Below, piece after piece: positions 52,198-61,800 of a stretch of 64,000 bases of DNA. The stretch is from assembly GCA_905233475.1 (NCBI GenBank), contig CAJOEN010000031.1:1-64000 (forward strand), given 5' to 3'. Under the pieces are notes generated by a model. The model made no database searches. It had not been told where the DNA came from and saw only the letters and a list, made by a program, of their open reading frames with translations. Positions within the stretch are counted from its first letter, which is position 1; each line of letters starts with the position of its first letter. Position numbers and translations under genes: made by a program. The stretch is from an uncultured Bacteroidales bacterium (GTDB lineage: Bacteria > Bacteroidota > Bacteroidia > Bacteroidales > P3).

Positions 52198-55100
52198 CTA
52201 TTCTTTCATGGCGTCGCTACGGCCTTTGCGCAAAACACTCTGTATCTGTTTTCGCACTATCGAGAAGGTCTCTTTCTTTTCAAACTCTTTGGCATAGCCG
52301 TTTTTGAATTTGTCGAGACGTATTTTCAGCTTTGCGTTGTCCAAATCGTTGAGGTCGCCTTTGTAACCAACAAGCAGTTTCAATTTCAACGGCCATTGCA
52401 GTGCACAGAATTTGTAGTCGAAAGTCATGTCGGCGTACTGCGTTCCCAAAATGCCCACCTTATAGCGGTCTATCGAAAATACAAATGGGAAGAAATTTAT
52501 AACCTTGTTTTTCATCACAAACTCAAGTGAAAGGCTGTCCACAAGATTTCGTTCTTTGTTCTTGAAAAGCAATATTTTAGAAAGCTTTCGGAAAGTCTCG
52601 TTGTCGAGTAGTACAAGACTGTCGCCACGAACGAGGCATGAGGCGTTGAGCGACGGAATATCAACGCCAAAATCGGAGTTGAGTTTGCCCAAAGCCATGA
52701 TGTCGGCTGAGATAAGTCCTTCGAACGACCTCAACATGGGCATCAAAGTATCAACTGCCGGTATCTGGGTTATCAGCTTGGTAATGTTGAGTTTATCAAC
52801 TTTAAGGTCGGCTGAGACATTGGCACTGCTTTTGTCGGCGGCCTTGTAAAACAGTGTTGTATGCACGTTGCCCAACGAAGAGTTGAAATTAAGTCCGTCG
52901 AGAATTATGTAACTGTTTTTCAGCACTACCTTGCCGTTCACATCGTTCAGCACAGCCTTGTCGTAACGTACCTCCTTGAGGTTGGTTTGCAGTGTTATGT
53001 TGAAATTGTTGGGTACGACAATAATCTCTCTTTTTGTCGTATCTTCTACTGCCTGAGCATTTTGTGCAATGGCGGAGTCGCTGCCCGACGATGATTTTAT
53101 AAGGTTTAGTAAGTCATTGGCACTCAAAAGATTGGACTGTAAAACCAAGTCTCCTTCCCATTTTTTACGTCCCAGCAGTGAACGGCGCACATGTTTAACG
53201 ATGCCCGACATCTGCAAGTCGGTATGCCGCACCCTAACGCTAAAGTCGTTGAGTTTCAAATCCCTGCCATCGAGGGTGAGCTCAGCTTTGCCCACGCGTA
53301 CGGGGTAGTTCATTTCGGGAGTACGCACTTTCACCGAGGCGAGATTGACTTTGGTATCCACGTTCCAACGTGTTAAAAATGTTTGTATTACGTCTGCACT
53401 ATCGCCAATGGTTGTGTCGGGTTGGAGGCTGGCCAGCAAATAGTCAATTGTTTGTTGGGTGTTAAGCTGGCGGTAAATGCTTTTGCGGCGATGATTGATA
53501 TTGGCAGTGTCCCTTTTTGAAAGGCTGTCGTGTGGGCGTTGTAAGTCTGCCAAAGGTCTAATACTCAATGCTATGTCGGCAGTTTTTAAATTGGCTGAAA
53601 TGCTGTCGTAGAGAATGTGCGTTTGTGCAGTGTTCAACGTAAGTGTGAGCAATGGCGAAGCCTGATTGTTTTTCGACGGCAACATGGATAGTCCGACTGT
53701 TGTTCCTTTACTCTGAAAATCAATGTTTTCCATTAATTTTAGGTTGGGATTGCTGATGTCTATCCGAGCCAACGTTGCCGTAACGATATTTCTGACCTCT
53801 GGTGCCATTTGTGCCTCAATTCTCACATTACCCACCGTGCCATTTGCCAAAGTAGCGTATATTAGTGATAATGAGTCTATTGAAACATTGGCTTCAACCA
53901 AAGCCTTCTCCCCCACCCTTTTTGCTACAGTGTTGGTTTTCAGCGAAATATCGGCATTCCTGAAATTGGCATAGAGGGTATCAACAGGCGATTTTACGCT
54001 GAAATTGTGCAATCCAACCTTGGCCGTAGCATGTATGCGTTCAAGTTTCATATTTGTAACGCTGCTCAGCAATGTATTGACATTCAAATCGATATCGGCA
54101 TTGCCTGCAACATTCATTCCTGCGGGAAGAACGGGGAAATACCTCAAAGTCTTATCCACATTGGCTTTCAGCTTGGCTTTGGCCGAAACAAACGGGTCGT
54201 TGAGAATGTCATTGGCAGTGGCGTTTAGCTCTGCCGACAAAAAATTGCTGCTAAGCGAAAAGCGGTCGATACTCGCGTGCGATGTCTTGATTTTATTGAG
54301 ATCTACAAATGCACTTGCCAGAAGGTTTATATCGCAAATATCGAACCCCAAAGCGTCGTAGTTGAGGTATGCGTTGGATAGAACCGCCGAAGCCTGTACC
54401 ACAGGAAACGATTTTTCGGTGTAAGTACCTGTTACATAAGTATTGACATCAAGGCTGCCTTTCACGTCCACGTGGCTCAGAATGGGCAGATAGGCCGTTG
54501 GCACCATTTGTTTAAGCATATCCAAAGCAGGTATTTGCCCGTTTATCCATATATTCATGTCAATAACATTGGTGTCGGGCATGGAAACGTAGCCGTCCAT
54601 GCGGAAACGGTTCTCGTTTACATACAGCGAAGCAGAGTCAAGGTCGAAACAAGTTGAATTGATGTCTGCTAACAATTTGGTTTTCAGTCCGATGTTGATA
54701 TTGTTTGCAAGCTGGATACTGTCGGTTTTCAGCGATATCCCATCAAGCTCCGCCGAAATGTCCACAGCCGTTTTCATTTTGTAGAAATCGCCCGAGAGTG
54801 CAAGGCGGAGATTATCGAGAGAAGCGAATACATTGGACGAAAAGTCTTCGTAAACTACTGATTTCGTGCGGAATGAAATTTTATTTACATTGATGGAATT
54901 TACGTATTCATCAATGGCAAATACCGATTCCGTAGTGTCTGGTTCCGAAGGCAGTGCTATGTCCCAGTTGGCTGAGCCTTCGGGAGTTACGTATGCGTAT
55001 GCCGTAACGCCGTCGAAAGAAATTTCTTCGATGTTCAAATCCTTTTTTTTCAGGTAATTGACTGGGTCTAACTGTATGCGGCAGATGTCGAAACAAAGCA

Positions 55101-55458
55101 AGGTGTCGCGTTTTTGGGCAAAAGCGGGTGCATCGTCGGCAAAAGCCTTGGACACTATACTACCGTTGTTCAGCGTGAGGTAAAAATCCGGGAACGTGGA
55201 AAGAAAGGTTATGTCCACCTGCTCAAACTGCACATCGGCATTTAGAAATTTATCGGCGTAGGTATTTACTATTTTGGTGACTTTTTGAGGGGAGAAAATG
55301 ATATAAAGTGCCACCCCAACGGCTATCAGCACCAAAAGTACAAGAGACAGAAGTGTTATTAAAGTGATTTTCAAGGCTTTGCGCCAGACACTCTTCTTCT
55401 TGGTCTTTTTTATTTCTTTATCAATGCTTTTCACGGTTTGAATTTTAATGTTGTTCAA
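52198..55458 (-). CDS. AsmA-family protein
   Basis: A 1086-aa protein with one N-terminal membrane anchor (about 28-52, ITLITLLSLVLLVLIAVGVA) and a giant beta-rich periplasmic body. N-terminal AsmA features include DVQFEQVDITFLSTFPDFYL. A C-terminal AsmA_2-like domain is near 880-1040. These proteins form grooves that move phospholipids between membranes. It follows mnmE by 6 nt. Confidence 0.87.
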   Translation of the reverse strand: MNNIKIQTVKSIDKEIKKTKKKSVWRKALKITLITLLSLVLLVLIAVGVALYIIFSPQKVTKIVNTYADKFLNADVQFEQVDITFLSTFPDFYLTLNNGSIVSKAFADDAPAFAQKRDTLLCFDICRIQLDPVNYLKKKDLNIEEISFDGVTAYAYVTPEGSANWDIALPSEPDTTESVFAIDEYVNSINVNKISFRTKSVVYEDFSSNVFASLDNLRLALSGDFYKMKTAVDISAELDGISLKTDSIQLANNINIGLKTKLLADINSTCFDLDSASLYVNENRFRMDGYVSMPDTNVIDMNIWINGQIPALDMLKQMVPTAYLPILSHVDVKGSLDVNTYVTGTYTEKSFPVVQASAVLSNAYLNYDALGFDICDINLLASAFVDLNKIKTSHASIDRFSLSSNFLSAELNATANDILNDPFVSAKAKLKANVDKTLRYFPVLPAGMNVAGNADIDLNVNTLLSSVTNMKLERIHATAKVGLHNFSVKSPVDTLYANFRNADISLKTNTVAKRVGEKALVEANVSIDSLSLIYATLANGTVGNVRIEAQMAPEVRNIVTATLARIDISNPNLKLMENIDFQSKGTTVGLSMLPSKNNQASPLLTLTLNTAQTHILYDSISANLKTADIALSIRPLADLQRPHDSLSKRDTANINHRRKSIYRQLNTQQTIDYLLASLQPDTTIGDSADVIQTFLTRWNVDTKVNLASVKVRTPEMNYPVRVGKAELTLDGRDLKLNDFSVRVRHTDLQMSGIVKHVRRSLLGRKKWEGDLVLQSNLLSANDLLNLIKSSSGSDSAIAQNAQAVEDTTKREIIVVPNNFNITLQTNLKEVRYDKAVLNDVNGKVVLKNSYIILDGLNFNSSLGNVHTTLFYKAADKSSANVSADLKVDKLNITKLITQIPAVDTLMPMLRSFEGLISADIMALGKLNSDFGVDIPSLNASCLVRGDSLVLLDNETFRKLSKILLFKNKERNLVDSLSLEFVMKNKVINFFPFVFSIDRYKVGILGTQYADMTFDYKFCALQWPLKLKLLVGYKGDLNDLDNAKLKIRLDKFKNGYAKEFEKKETFSIVRKQIQSVLRKGRSDAMKE

Positions 55459-55464
55459 ATATTA

Positions 55465-56835
55465 TTATTTTCCCACGCAAAAACGGCTGAAAATTGTTCC
55501 CAAGACCTCATCGGAGGACACTTCGCCGGTGATAAGTCCGATGTAGTATAGCGCCTGACGTATGTCCACCATCAGCAAATCGCCTGCCACACCGCTTGCA
55601 AGTCCTTCTTTAACAGGCTTTAAGGTGTCTATTATTTTGCACATGGCCTCGTAATGCCGCACATTGGTAAGTATAACATCATTTTCTCCTCCTTTAATTT
55701 TCACACGGGAAACCAGTCCCTGTTTGAGTTCCTCAATTCCTTTGCCATACAAGGCAGAAATCCAATAGCAATCGGAATCTGGCTCGATATTTCCATATTT
55801 AGGAGCTTTTGACGTATCCATTTTATTAACGACAAGCAGGCATTTTTTAGCTTCATTTTTGGCCTCTTCCAACAGTGTTGCCATATTCTCCGTCGGTTTC
55901 TGACTATCTCCTACGACAAGCACAATTTCTGCCGAGCCGATGGCTTTACGGCTTCGTGCTATGCCCATTTTCTCCACAGGGTCATTGCTGTTGCGTATGC
56001 CTGCGGTGTCTATGAATCGAAATGTTATGCCATCAATAACTACTGTGTCCTCAATGGTGTCGCGTGTGGTGCCGGGAATGTCGGATACTATGGCGCGCTC
56101 GTCGCCGAGCAAAGCGTTGAGCAATGTGGATTTGCCAGCGTTTGGTTCGCCCACAATAGCCACAGGCACACCGTTTTTTATCGCATTGCCCTCACGGAAA
56201 GAATTGACAAGGCTTTCTACCTCTTTTTCAATGCTTTGCACAAGATGTTTTAAATTGTTTCTGTCGGCGAATTCCACGTCCTCGTCGCTGAAATCGAGTT
56301 CCAATTCGAGCAGTGCCGACAGTTCCACAAATTGTTGCCTTAGTTGCGACAACTTTTTGGAGAAACCGCCTCGCATTTGGTTTATTGCTATACGGTGCGC
56401 CGCTTCGGATTTGGAGTCGATAAGGTCGGCTACGGCTTCGGCTTGCGAAAGGTCGAGTTTGCCGTTTATGAAAGCTCTCATGGTGAACTCCCCTGCTTCG
56501 GCAAGGCGCGCGCCGTTTTTTACAAGTGTCTCCAAAATTTTTTGCTGTACATACAAAGAGCCGTGGCACGAAATCTCTACGGTGTCGTCGCCTGTGTAGG
56601 AATGTGGCGAGGCAAAAAATGTGGCAACTACCTCATCTACAAGCATTTCTCCATCATAAAAACAGCAATAACGTGCGGTATCGGCCTTTAGCGAATTTCC
56701 AAGCCTCTCCCCTTTTCGGTTGCGTAACAATTTGTCGCACAGCGTTTTCACGTCTTTTCCGGAAATACGTATCACGGCAATTCCTCCGACACCAGCCGGA
56801 GTGGATACGGCACATATTGTTTCAAAATCTTTCAC
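55465..56835 (-). CDS. mnmE: tRNA modification GTPase MnmE
   Basis: A 456-aa GTPase that, with MnmG, makes cmnm5U34 in tRNA anticodons. The N-terminal folate-binding domain begins CAVSTPAGVGGIAVIRISG, the G domain has GEPNAGKSTLLNALLG and DTAGIR, and the protein ends with the catalytic FCVGK. Middle gene of an operon with a small membrane protein and AsmA. Confidence 0.97.
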   Translation of the reverse strand: MKDFETICAVSTPAGVGGIAVIRISGKDVKTLCDKLLRNRKGERLGNSLKADTARYCCFYDGEMLVDEVVATFFASPHSYTGDDTVEISCHGSLYVQQKILETLVKNGARLAEAGEFTMRAFINGKLDLSQAEAVADLIDSKSEAAHRIAINQMRGGFSKKLSQLRQQFVELSALLELELDFSDEDVEFADRNNLKHLVQSIEKEVESLVNSFREGNAIKNGVPVAIVGEPNAGKSTLLNALLGDERAIVSDIPGTTRDTIEDTVVIDGITFRFIDTAGIRNSNDPVEKMGIARSRKAIGSAEIVLVVGDSQKPTENMATLLEEAKNEAKKCLLVVNKMDTSKAPKYGNIEPDSDCYWISALYGKGIEELKQGLVSRVKIKGGENDVILTNVRHYEAMCKIIDTLKPVKEGLASGVAGDLLMVDIRQALYYIGLITGEVSSDEVLGTIFSRFCVGK

Positions 56836-56853
56836 GGCAACAATATTTTGGCA

Positions 56854-57342
56854 TTATTTGTTCCAATTTTCACCATATATACGAGCAACATCGCTTTCGG
56901 AAAGCTGAATGTCCATTTTTATGCGGTAGGCACTCGGTTTCAGCAACATAAAAGAAAATACAAATACCAAAGCCTCAAGACATACAAGCAGACTGTTTTC
57001 CACAAAAATGCTGACAGCTGCGATTGCAGAAAGTGTAAAAGCCGATATATAAAGGCTTTGCAGCATAAGAGAGTAGTATCGGCTTACTTTTTGCTCAATG
57101 GTTTCGAGGTTTGCAAGCGACGACAGGCGTTTTTTTAGTATGTTGCGGGTGTAAAAAAACTGGAATACCGCAAGACCTATGGCCACAAATGCAAGTGTAA
57201 TTTGGGTTTTCAAATTTCCAACAGGTGATGAAAAAAAGCCGAAAATCTGTGTTAGTATACTGAAAACTAATGATATTACTCCCACACACAGTGTTGTAGC
57301 GGCATGGAGGTTTATGTTTTTTTTGTATCTCTCTATGGTCAT
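56854..57342 (-). CDS. Small four-helix membrane protein
   Basis: A 162-aa protein with four hydrophobic segments in two hairpin pairs (about 14-36, 46-64, 90-112 and 115-135) separated by a charged loop (KKRLSSLANLETIEQKV). No family is recognised. It lies 18 nt upstream of mnmE in the same direction. Confidence 0.72.
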   Translation of the reverse strand: MTIERYKKNINLHAATTLCVGVISLVFSILTQIFGFFSSPVGNLKTQITLAFVAIGLAVFQFFYTRNILKKRLSSLANLETIEQKVSRYYSLMLQSLYISAFTLSAIAAVSIFVENSLLVCLEALVFVFSFMLLKPSAYRIKMDIQLSESDVARIYGENWNK

Positions 57343-57430
57343 TTGGTGTTGATTTGAATATGTTCCAAAAACTGCATTTCGTCTTTTTTATTGTGTGCCG
57401 TTTTTTTATAAGTGTGTCCCTACAGCAAAA

Positions 57431-57460
57431 AAGACGGGGAAAAATCCTCGTCTTTCGTTT
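57431..57460 (-). terminator. Terminator of the tRNA gene
   Basis: AAGACGGGGA (57431-57440) pairs with TCCTCGTCTT (57445-57454), one GU pair, and the minus-strand transcript then runs into Ts (57425-57430 as As on the plus strand). Confidence 0.8.
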
Positions 57461-57461
57461 G

Positions 57462-57535
57462 TGGCCCCTCTAGGGCTCGAACCTAGGACCCCCTGATTAT
57501 GAGTCAGATGCTCTAACCAACTGAGCTAAGGGGCC
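57462..57535 (-). tRNA. tRNA with CAT anticodon (probably Ile2, possibly Met)
   Basis: A 74-nt gene on the minus strand. Acceptor stem GGCCCCT/AGGGGCC, D-arm TAGCTCAGTTGGTTAGAGC, anticodon loop CTCATAA on a TCTGA/TCAGG stem, and T-arm TAGGTTCGAGCCCTA. CCA is not encoded. The acceptor stem and start match bacterial tRNA-Ile2, whose CAU is changed to lysidine by TilS; an elongator Met identity cannot be excluded by eye. The rest of the gap 57343-57673 holds only its terminator. Confidence 0.93.
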
Positions 57536-57673
57536 AATTTCGGTAAAATTCCGTTCCGAAATCGTTTGCAAAAGTACGTCTTTTTTTCGGTTCTACCAAA
57601 TATTTTTGCCAAATTATTTTTTTTTAGTCCGCAAATACTTGTTTTACAGATAAATAATTTTGAGGCAAAAATG

Positions 57674-58717
57674 TCATACATCCTTGTGATACTCGTTTGA
57701 AATGGCTTTAAGGCAGTCCGAAAATGCCAAAATGTCGCTCTCCTGCGTATCAAAACTGCACATCCATCGCACCTCGTTTTTGGCCTCGTCCCAGTCGTAG
57801 AAAAAGTAATGTTCCAAAAGGTTTTTCCACATAGTGCGCGGCATACGGGCAAAAACGGCATTTACCTGCACGGGATATACTATGTCCACACCGGGTATGT
57901 CTTTCACACTGCTATATAGCAGTTGAGCCATAGCGTTGGAATGCTGTGCGTTGCGTTTCCACAAATCGGTTTCCAGATAGGCTTTGAACTGTGCCGCCAC
58001 AAACCTCATCTTGGAGCACAGCTGCATGGCCTGTTTGCGGCGGTAGAGGAAATCCTCTTTCAGTATGGGATTGAGCAACACCACGCTCTCTCCCATCATA
58101 AGGCCGTTTTTGGTACCGCCAAAGGATATGGCGTCGGCGCCGATGTCTGTTGTCATTTCACGGAAAGTGCAGCCCAAGGCCACGGCTGCGTTGGCCAAGC
58201 GTGCCCCGTCGATGTGCAGAAGCATGTCGTTGGCATGTACGAAGTCCGACAGTTCTTTCAACTCGTCCAATGTGTAAAGGGTTCCAAGTTCGGTAGGTTG
58301 TGCCACCGACACCACGCGTGGCTGCGAGTGGTGCTGAAATCCTATGCCGTGCAGGTGCTGTTTTATGAGTTCGGGCGTGAGCTTGCCGTCGGGAGTGGCA
58401 ACGGTGAGGAGCTTGGCTCCCGTTATACGTTGCGGAGCACCGCACTCGTCCACGTTGATATGGGCTGTTTCGGCACATATCACGGCGTTATGCGAACGCA
58501 ACATACTGTCGATACACAGTACATTGGCACCAGTGCCGTTGAACACCATATATGCGGTGGTCTGCTCGCCGAAATGCTCTTTAAATAGTTTCTCCACTTC
58601 CGATGAAAGTTCGTCGTCGCCGTAAGCAAGGGCATGTTCGGTATTTGCCTTTTGTATGGCTTCTATAACTTCGGGCGAAATCCCGGAATGGTTGTCGCTT
58701 CCAAATCCGCGCTTCAT
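57674..58717 (-). CDS. Low-specificity L-threonine aldolase
   Basis: A 347-aa PLP enzyme that splits L-threonine or L-allo-threonine to glycine and acetaldehyde. It begins RGFGSDNHSGISPEVIEAI, and has the PLP contact segment LHIDGARLANAAVALG and the Schiff-base Lys in ISFGGTKNGLMMGESVV. The ATG at 58717 is preferred to 58729. AT-rich TAATGAG repeats lie upstream (58735-58755). Confidence 0.93.
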   Translation of the reverse strand: MKRGFGSDNHSGISPEVIEAIQKANTEHALAYGDDELSSEVEKLFKEHFGEQTTAYMVFNGTGANVLCIDSMLRSHNAVICAETAHINVDECGAPQRITGAKLLTVATPDGKLTPELIKQHLHGIGFQHHSQPRVVSVAQPTELGTLYTLDELKELSDFVHANDMLLHIDGARLANAAVALGCTFREMTTDIGADAISFGGTKNGLMMGESVVLLNPILKEDFLYRRKQAMQLCSKMRFVAAQFKAYLETDLWKRNAQHSNAMAQLLYSSVKDIPGVDIVYPVQVNAVFARMPRTMWKNLLEHYFFYDWDEAKNEVRWMCSFDTQESDILAFSDCLKAISNEYHKDV

Positions 58718-58798
58718 AATAATTAGCAATTAGTAATGAGTAATGAGTAATGAGTATTTTACAATGAACAATTAAACAATAAACAGTTCAACAAATAA

Positions 58799-59680
58799 TC
58801 AAAACGTTATCGGTGCTTGGCATACGTTGATGATTTCCTGCTGTCCTTCCGCAAGGAATACAATGACTTTCAGGTGCTTGAGATTGACATCGACGCCAGA
58901 AATCTGTTCTGGTATGGTGTATTTATACGATCGGCGTATCTGCGTTCCTACTACGGGGGTTATGTCGTCGCCCCACTGTCCGGTAAGGAGATGACGTAGC
59001 ATGTCCATGTGGCAGTAAAGGCTTGTGCCGAAGTCGTAATGCGATGGGTTGTAGGTGGAGCCGCCGTTCTGCCGACCCCAAACGCTGTCCTCCACAAGTG
59101 CCACATTCAGTTTGTCCGAAATATTGGTGTCGTTGGTGTCTTTCGACACGTAGTAAATGGCCACAGCCACAGTCAGTTCCCGGGTGTTGGGGTCGATAAC
59201 GGCTTTTGCGTTGAGGTTGGCGTCGGAGGACTGCAACATAACCAAATTGGCGGCGTTTGCCCAATAGCTCCTGTCCATAGCAGTGCCCGTATTTTCGGTA
59301 TCCATTGCGTATGTTTCGAACACTCGCCGGTTTACTGTACCTGCCGGATAACTAGTAAGGTGCGACTGTTCGGCAAGTTCCGCGCCAAAGTCTGTGGTAT
59401 AGGTGTTGTCGGCGTCGGTGCCTGTGTGTATGTTTATGCAGAAAACCCTGCCCGGATGGTTCACCTTCAAGCCGTTCAAAATGCGGTGTCCGTCGGAACT
59501 TAGCGGATCCTTTATGCCTGTAAAATGCTCCACAAGCACATTCTTTTCCTGCGGTGTGGAAGAGGCCGACACCGTAGCTGTCAAATCTGAGGTCTCATTT
59601 TTGTCGTCGTCGCCACAGGATACTGTGCCCGTTGCCAAAAAAGCCAATGAGACTACAAGTGTTAGGTGTATTTTTTTCAT
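58799..59680 (-). CDS. Omp28-like lipoprotein 1 (CxxC lost)
   Basis: A 293-aa lipoprotein (lipobox TVSC, Cys22). The N-terminal domain is a thioredoxin-like Omp28 fold with VLVEHFTGIKDPLSSDGHRI: where paralogues have CGYCPDGH, this copy has no cysteine. The C-terminal half is beta-rich and ends EIINVCQAPITF. Homologues exist at 59797, 60891 and 61801. Confidence 0.85.
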   Translation of the reverse strand: MKKIHLTLVVSLAFLATGTVSCGDDDKNETSDLTATVSASSTPQEKNVLVEHFTGIKDPLSSDGHRILNGLKVNHPGRVFCINIHTGTDADNTYTTDFGAELAEQSHLTSYPAGTVNRRVFETYAMDTENTGTAMDRSYWANAANLVMLQSSDANLNAKAVIDPNTRELTVAVAIYYVSKDTNDTNISDKLNVALVEDSVWGRQNGGSTYNPSHYDFGTSLYCHMDMLRHLLTGQWGDDITPVVGTQIRRSYKYTIPEQISGVDVNLKHLKVIVFLAEGQQEIINVCQAPITF

Positions 59681-59796
59681 TTTTTACTGTTTTGCAAAAT
59701 AATATAACGGCTAAGTCGGCGTATTATTGTTGTTTGTGTGCAATAAAAAGGGAGAGGAAAAAATCCCTCTCCCCATATAAAAGTAGTATGAAAAAA

Positions 59797-60777
59797 CTAT
59801 TGCTTGTAGGACATTTCGGCCTTGCAGACATTTATCACTTCGCGTTCGCCTTCGGCTACAAACACAATAACCTCAAGGTCTTCCAACACTGCTGTTACAG
59901 AATTGTTGTTGGTCTGATCGGTGAAGGCCTCCGGAATAGTATAGGTATATTCTTTCTCTATCAGAGAGCCTTGTGTTACAGGAGATATGTCGTCGCCGGC
60001 GGAATAGGTATGCGTCAGTGAAGAATATCTGAAAGATGATATGAATTTCTGGAACATTTCGTTGTGTCGGTACTGTGTGCCAACAACTTGGTTTGGATTT
60101 CCGCTTGCCCCCGACTGATAACCCAATACATTGTTCTGAATAAGAGCTACATACAGTTTGTTGGAGGAGCCGGTACCATCGGCGGTGTAATACACCTGCA
60201 CTTTTACTTTCAGCTCGCGTGTGTTTTTGTTGATTGAAGCGGCGGCGGCAACATTAGCGCATGCCGACATGGCGACTATCTGGTTTGCAGCTGGGGCATA
60301 ATTGCCATAGTTTAAGGTTAGTTTAGCTGAACCAGTGTTGAAGTCGTGGCGGTTTATAGTGCCAGCCGGGATGCTGTATCTGCCGTTTTCGACATTGAAT
60401 ACACTGTTGTACACAGCTCCTGCTGTGGTGGTGTATGCATCGGCCAAGCCACCAGGCACATGGTAGTTTATTACGAAAGCTTTGCCAGGATGTGCAGCAA
60501 CTACTTCGTTGGCTGCTTTATGTCCGAGTGGACAATATCCGCAATGGTTGCCGGTAAGTTCCTCAATAAGCACATTACGCATTGATGGTGTCTGCGAAAC
60601 GTTCACTATCAATGTGTCTTCGCTTGGCTCCGGTTCTGGCTCCGGTTCAGGATCGTCCGTTACTACATCCGGAGGGTTGGAGTTGTCCTTGTTTTCTTCT
60701 TCCTTGGTGCAGGAATATACACACAAGGCTGTTGCAAGAAATGCCAACGAAAAAATCTTATAGGTGTTTTTTTTCAT
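59797..60777 (-). CDS. Omp28-like lipoprotein 2 (CxxC present)
   Basis: A 326-aa lipoprotein (lipobox VYSC, Cys23) with a Pro/Glu repeat linker (about 42-53) before the thioredoxin-like domain. The motif is GNHCGYCPLGHKA, C79 and C82. The body shows the family layout and ends REVINVCKAEMSYKQ. ATG at 60777 is chosen because the frame to 60918 has no signal peptide. Confidence 0.88.
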   Translation of the reverse strand: MKKNTYKIFSLAFLATALCVYSCTKEEENKDNSNPPDVVTDDPEPEPEPEPSEDTLIVNVSQTPSMRNVLIEELTGNHCGYCPLGHKAANEVVAAHPGKAFVINYHVPGGLADAYTTTAGAVYNSVFNVENGRYSIPAGTINRHDFNTGSAKLTLNYGNYAPAANQIVAMSACANVAAAASINKNTRELKVKVQVYYTADGTGSSNKLYVALIQNNVLGYQSGASGNPNQVVGTQYRHNEMFQKFISSFRYSSLTHTYSAGDDISPVTQGSLIEKEYTYTIPEAFTDQTNNNSVTAVLEDLEVIVFVAEGEREVINVCKAEMSYKQ

Positions 60778-60890
60778 GGTGTTTTTTATGTTTTTAAATG
60801 ATAAAAATAACGTTGCAAAGTTTTTTTGTTGTGTAGTTATCAAAAAAAAGGATAAGTAATTCCTCCTTTTTTTCGAACAATACGATTTTA

Positions 60891-61763
60891 TTAGTTCAAC
60901 GTGATAGGAGCTTCGCACACGTTTATCACTTCCTGATGGTCTTCAGTAAGGAACACTATAATATCAAGATGTTCGGGAACAACGGGTTCGTTAGATATTG
61001 TAGCCGGCAAGGTATATTTGTATTCTTTCTTTATCTGTTGTCCTACAACCGGTGTGATAGCATCACCCCATTGTTCAGTAACAAGGTGGCGCAACATGTG
61101 AGTGTGGCAGTATTTTTGAGTTGTGGCGTCATACTGTGTGGGATTGTGAGTCTGTCCACCGGATTGCTGTCCCCAAATGCTGTCTTCGATTACAGCAACA
61201 TTTATCAAGTTTGTAGTGTTGGTTGGAGCAGAAGTGTAATAAACAGCCACACCCACGGTAAGTTCTCTTGTGGATTTGTTTATCATGGCTTTTGCTGCAA
61301 TGTTGGCACAAGCGGGTTGCGACATAATCTCTGTTGCCGCTGCTGTGAATTTATCACGGCTCATTGCTGTACCACCGCTGCGTTGGCTGTATGATGAGAA
61401 CACATGCCTGTTGACAGAACCTGCAGGATATCCTTTGATATTGGACTGATTTGCAAGAGCGGAACCAAAACTTGTAGTGTATTTTATGGCATATTGTCCT
61501 GTATGGATGTTGATGGCATAAACTCTGCCAGGATTGGCGGCCATTAACTCGTTAACCATTCTGTGTCCGTCAGGACAATAGCCACAATTTACGCCCGTAA
61601 ATTCCTCAATAAGAGCATTTCTGTTTTGAACCTCAGTAGGTGCTGAAATGTCCAAAGAAATTTCTTCTTCGTCATCATCCTCCTCTTCGTTTTTGTTACA
61701 TCCTGCGAAGAGCATTGCTGTAGCAACCAAGGCTACTCCTAATAATCTAAATGTTTTTTTCAT
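60891..61763 (-). CDS. Omp28-like lipoprotein 3 (CxxC present)
   Basis: A 290-aa lipoprotein (lipobox LFAGC, Cys22) with an acidic tail segment (about 25-37) and the thioredoxin-like motif GVNCGYCPDGH, C60 and C63. It ends QEVINVCEAPITLN, close to paralogue 1. The intact CxxC suggests a redox or metal role at the surface, but none is shown. Confidence 0.88.
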   Translation of the reverse strand: MKKTFRLLGVALVATAMLFAGCNKNEEEDDDEEEISLDISAPTEVQNRNALIEEFTGVNCGYCPDGHRMVNELMAANPGRVYAINIHTGQYAIKYTTSFGSALANQSNIKGYPAGSVNRHVFSSYSQRSGGTAMSRDKFTAAATEIMSQPACANIAAKAMINKSTRELTVGVAVYYTSAPTNTTNLINVAVIEDSIWGQQSGGQTHNPTQYDATTQKYCHTHMLRHLVTEQWGDAITPVVGQQIKKEYKYTLPATISNEPVVPEHLDIIVFLTEDHQEVINVCEAPITLN

Positions 61764-61800
61764 GGTTTTTTGATTTTAAAATTATCTTTTTTTTTGTATT

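Noticed and set aside
53723-54361. Plus-strand frames inside the AsmA gene
   Set aside because: Antisense to a long, clearly conserved coding region and without domains.
58735-58755. TAATGAG repeats upstream of threonine aldolase as an operator
   Set aside because: Simple-sequence repeats common in AT-rich gaps of these genomes; no dyad symmetry.
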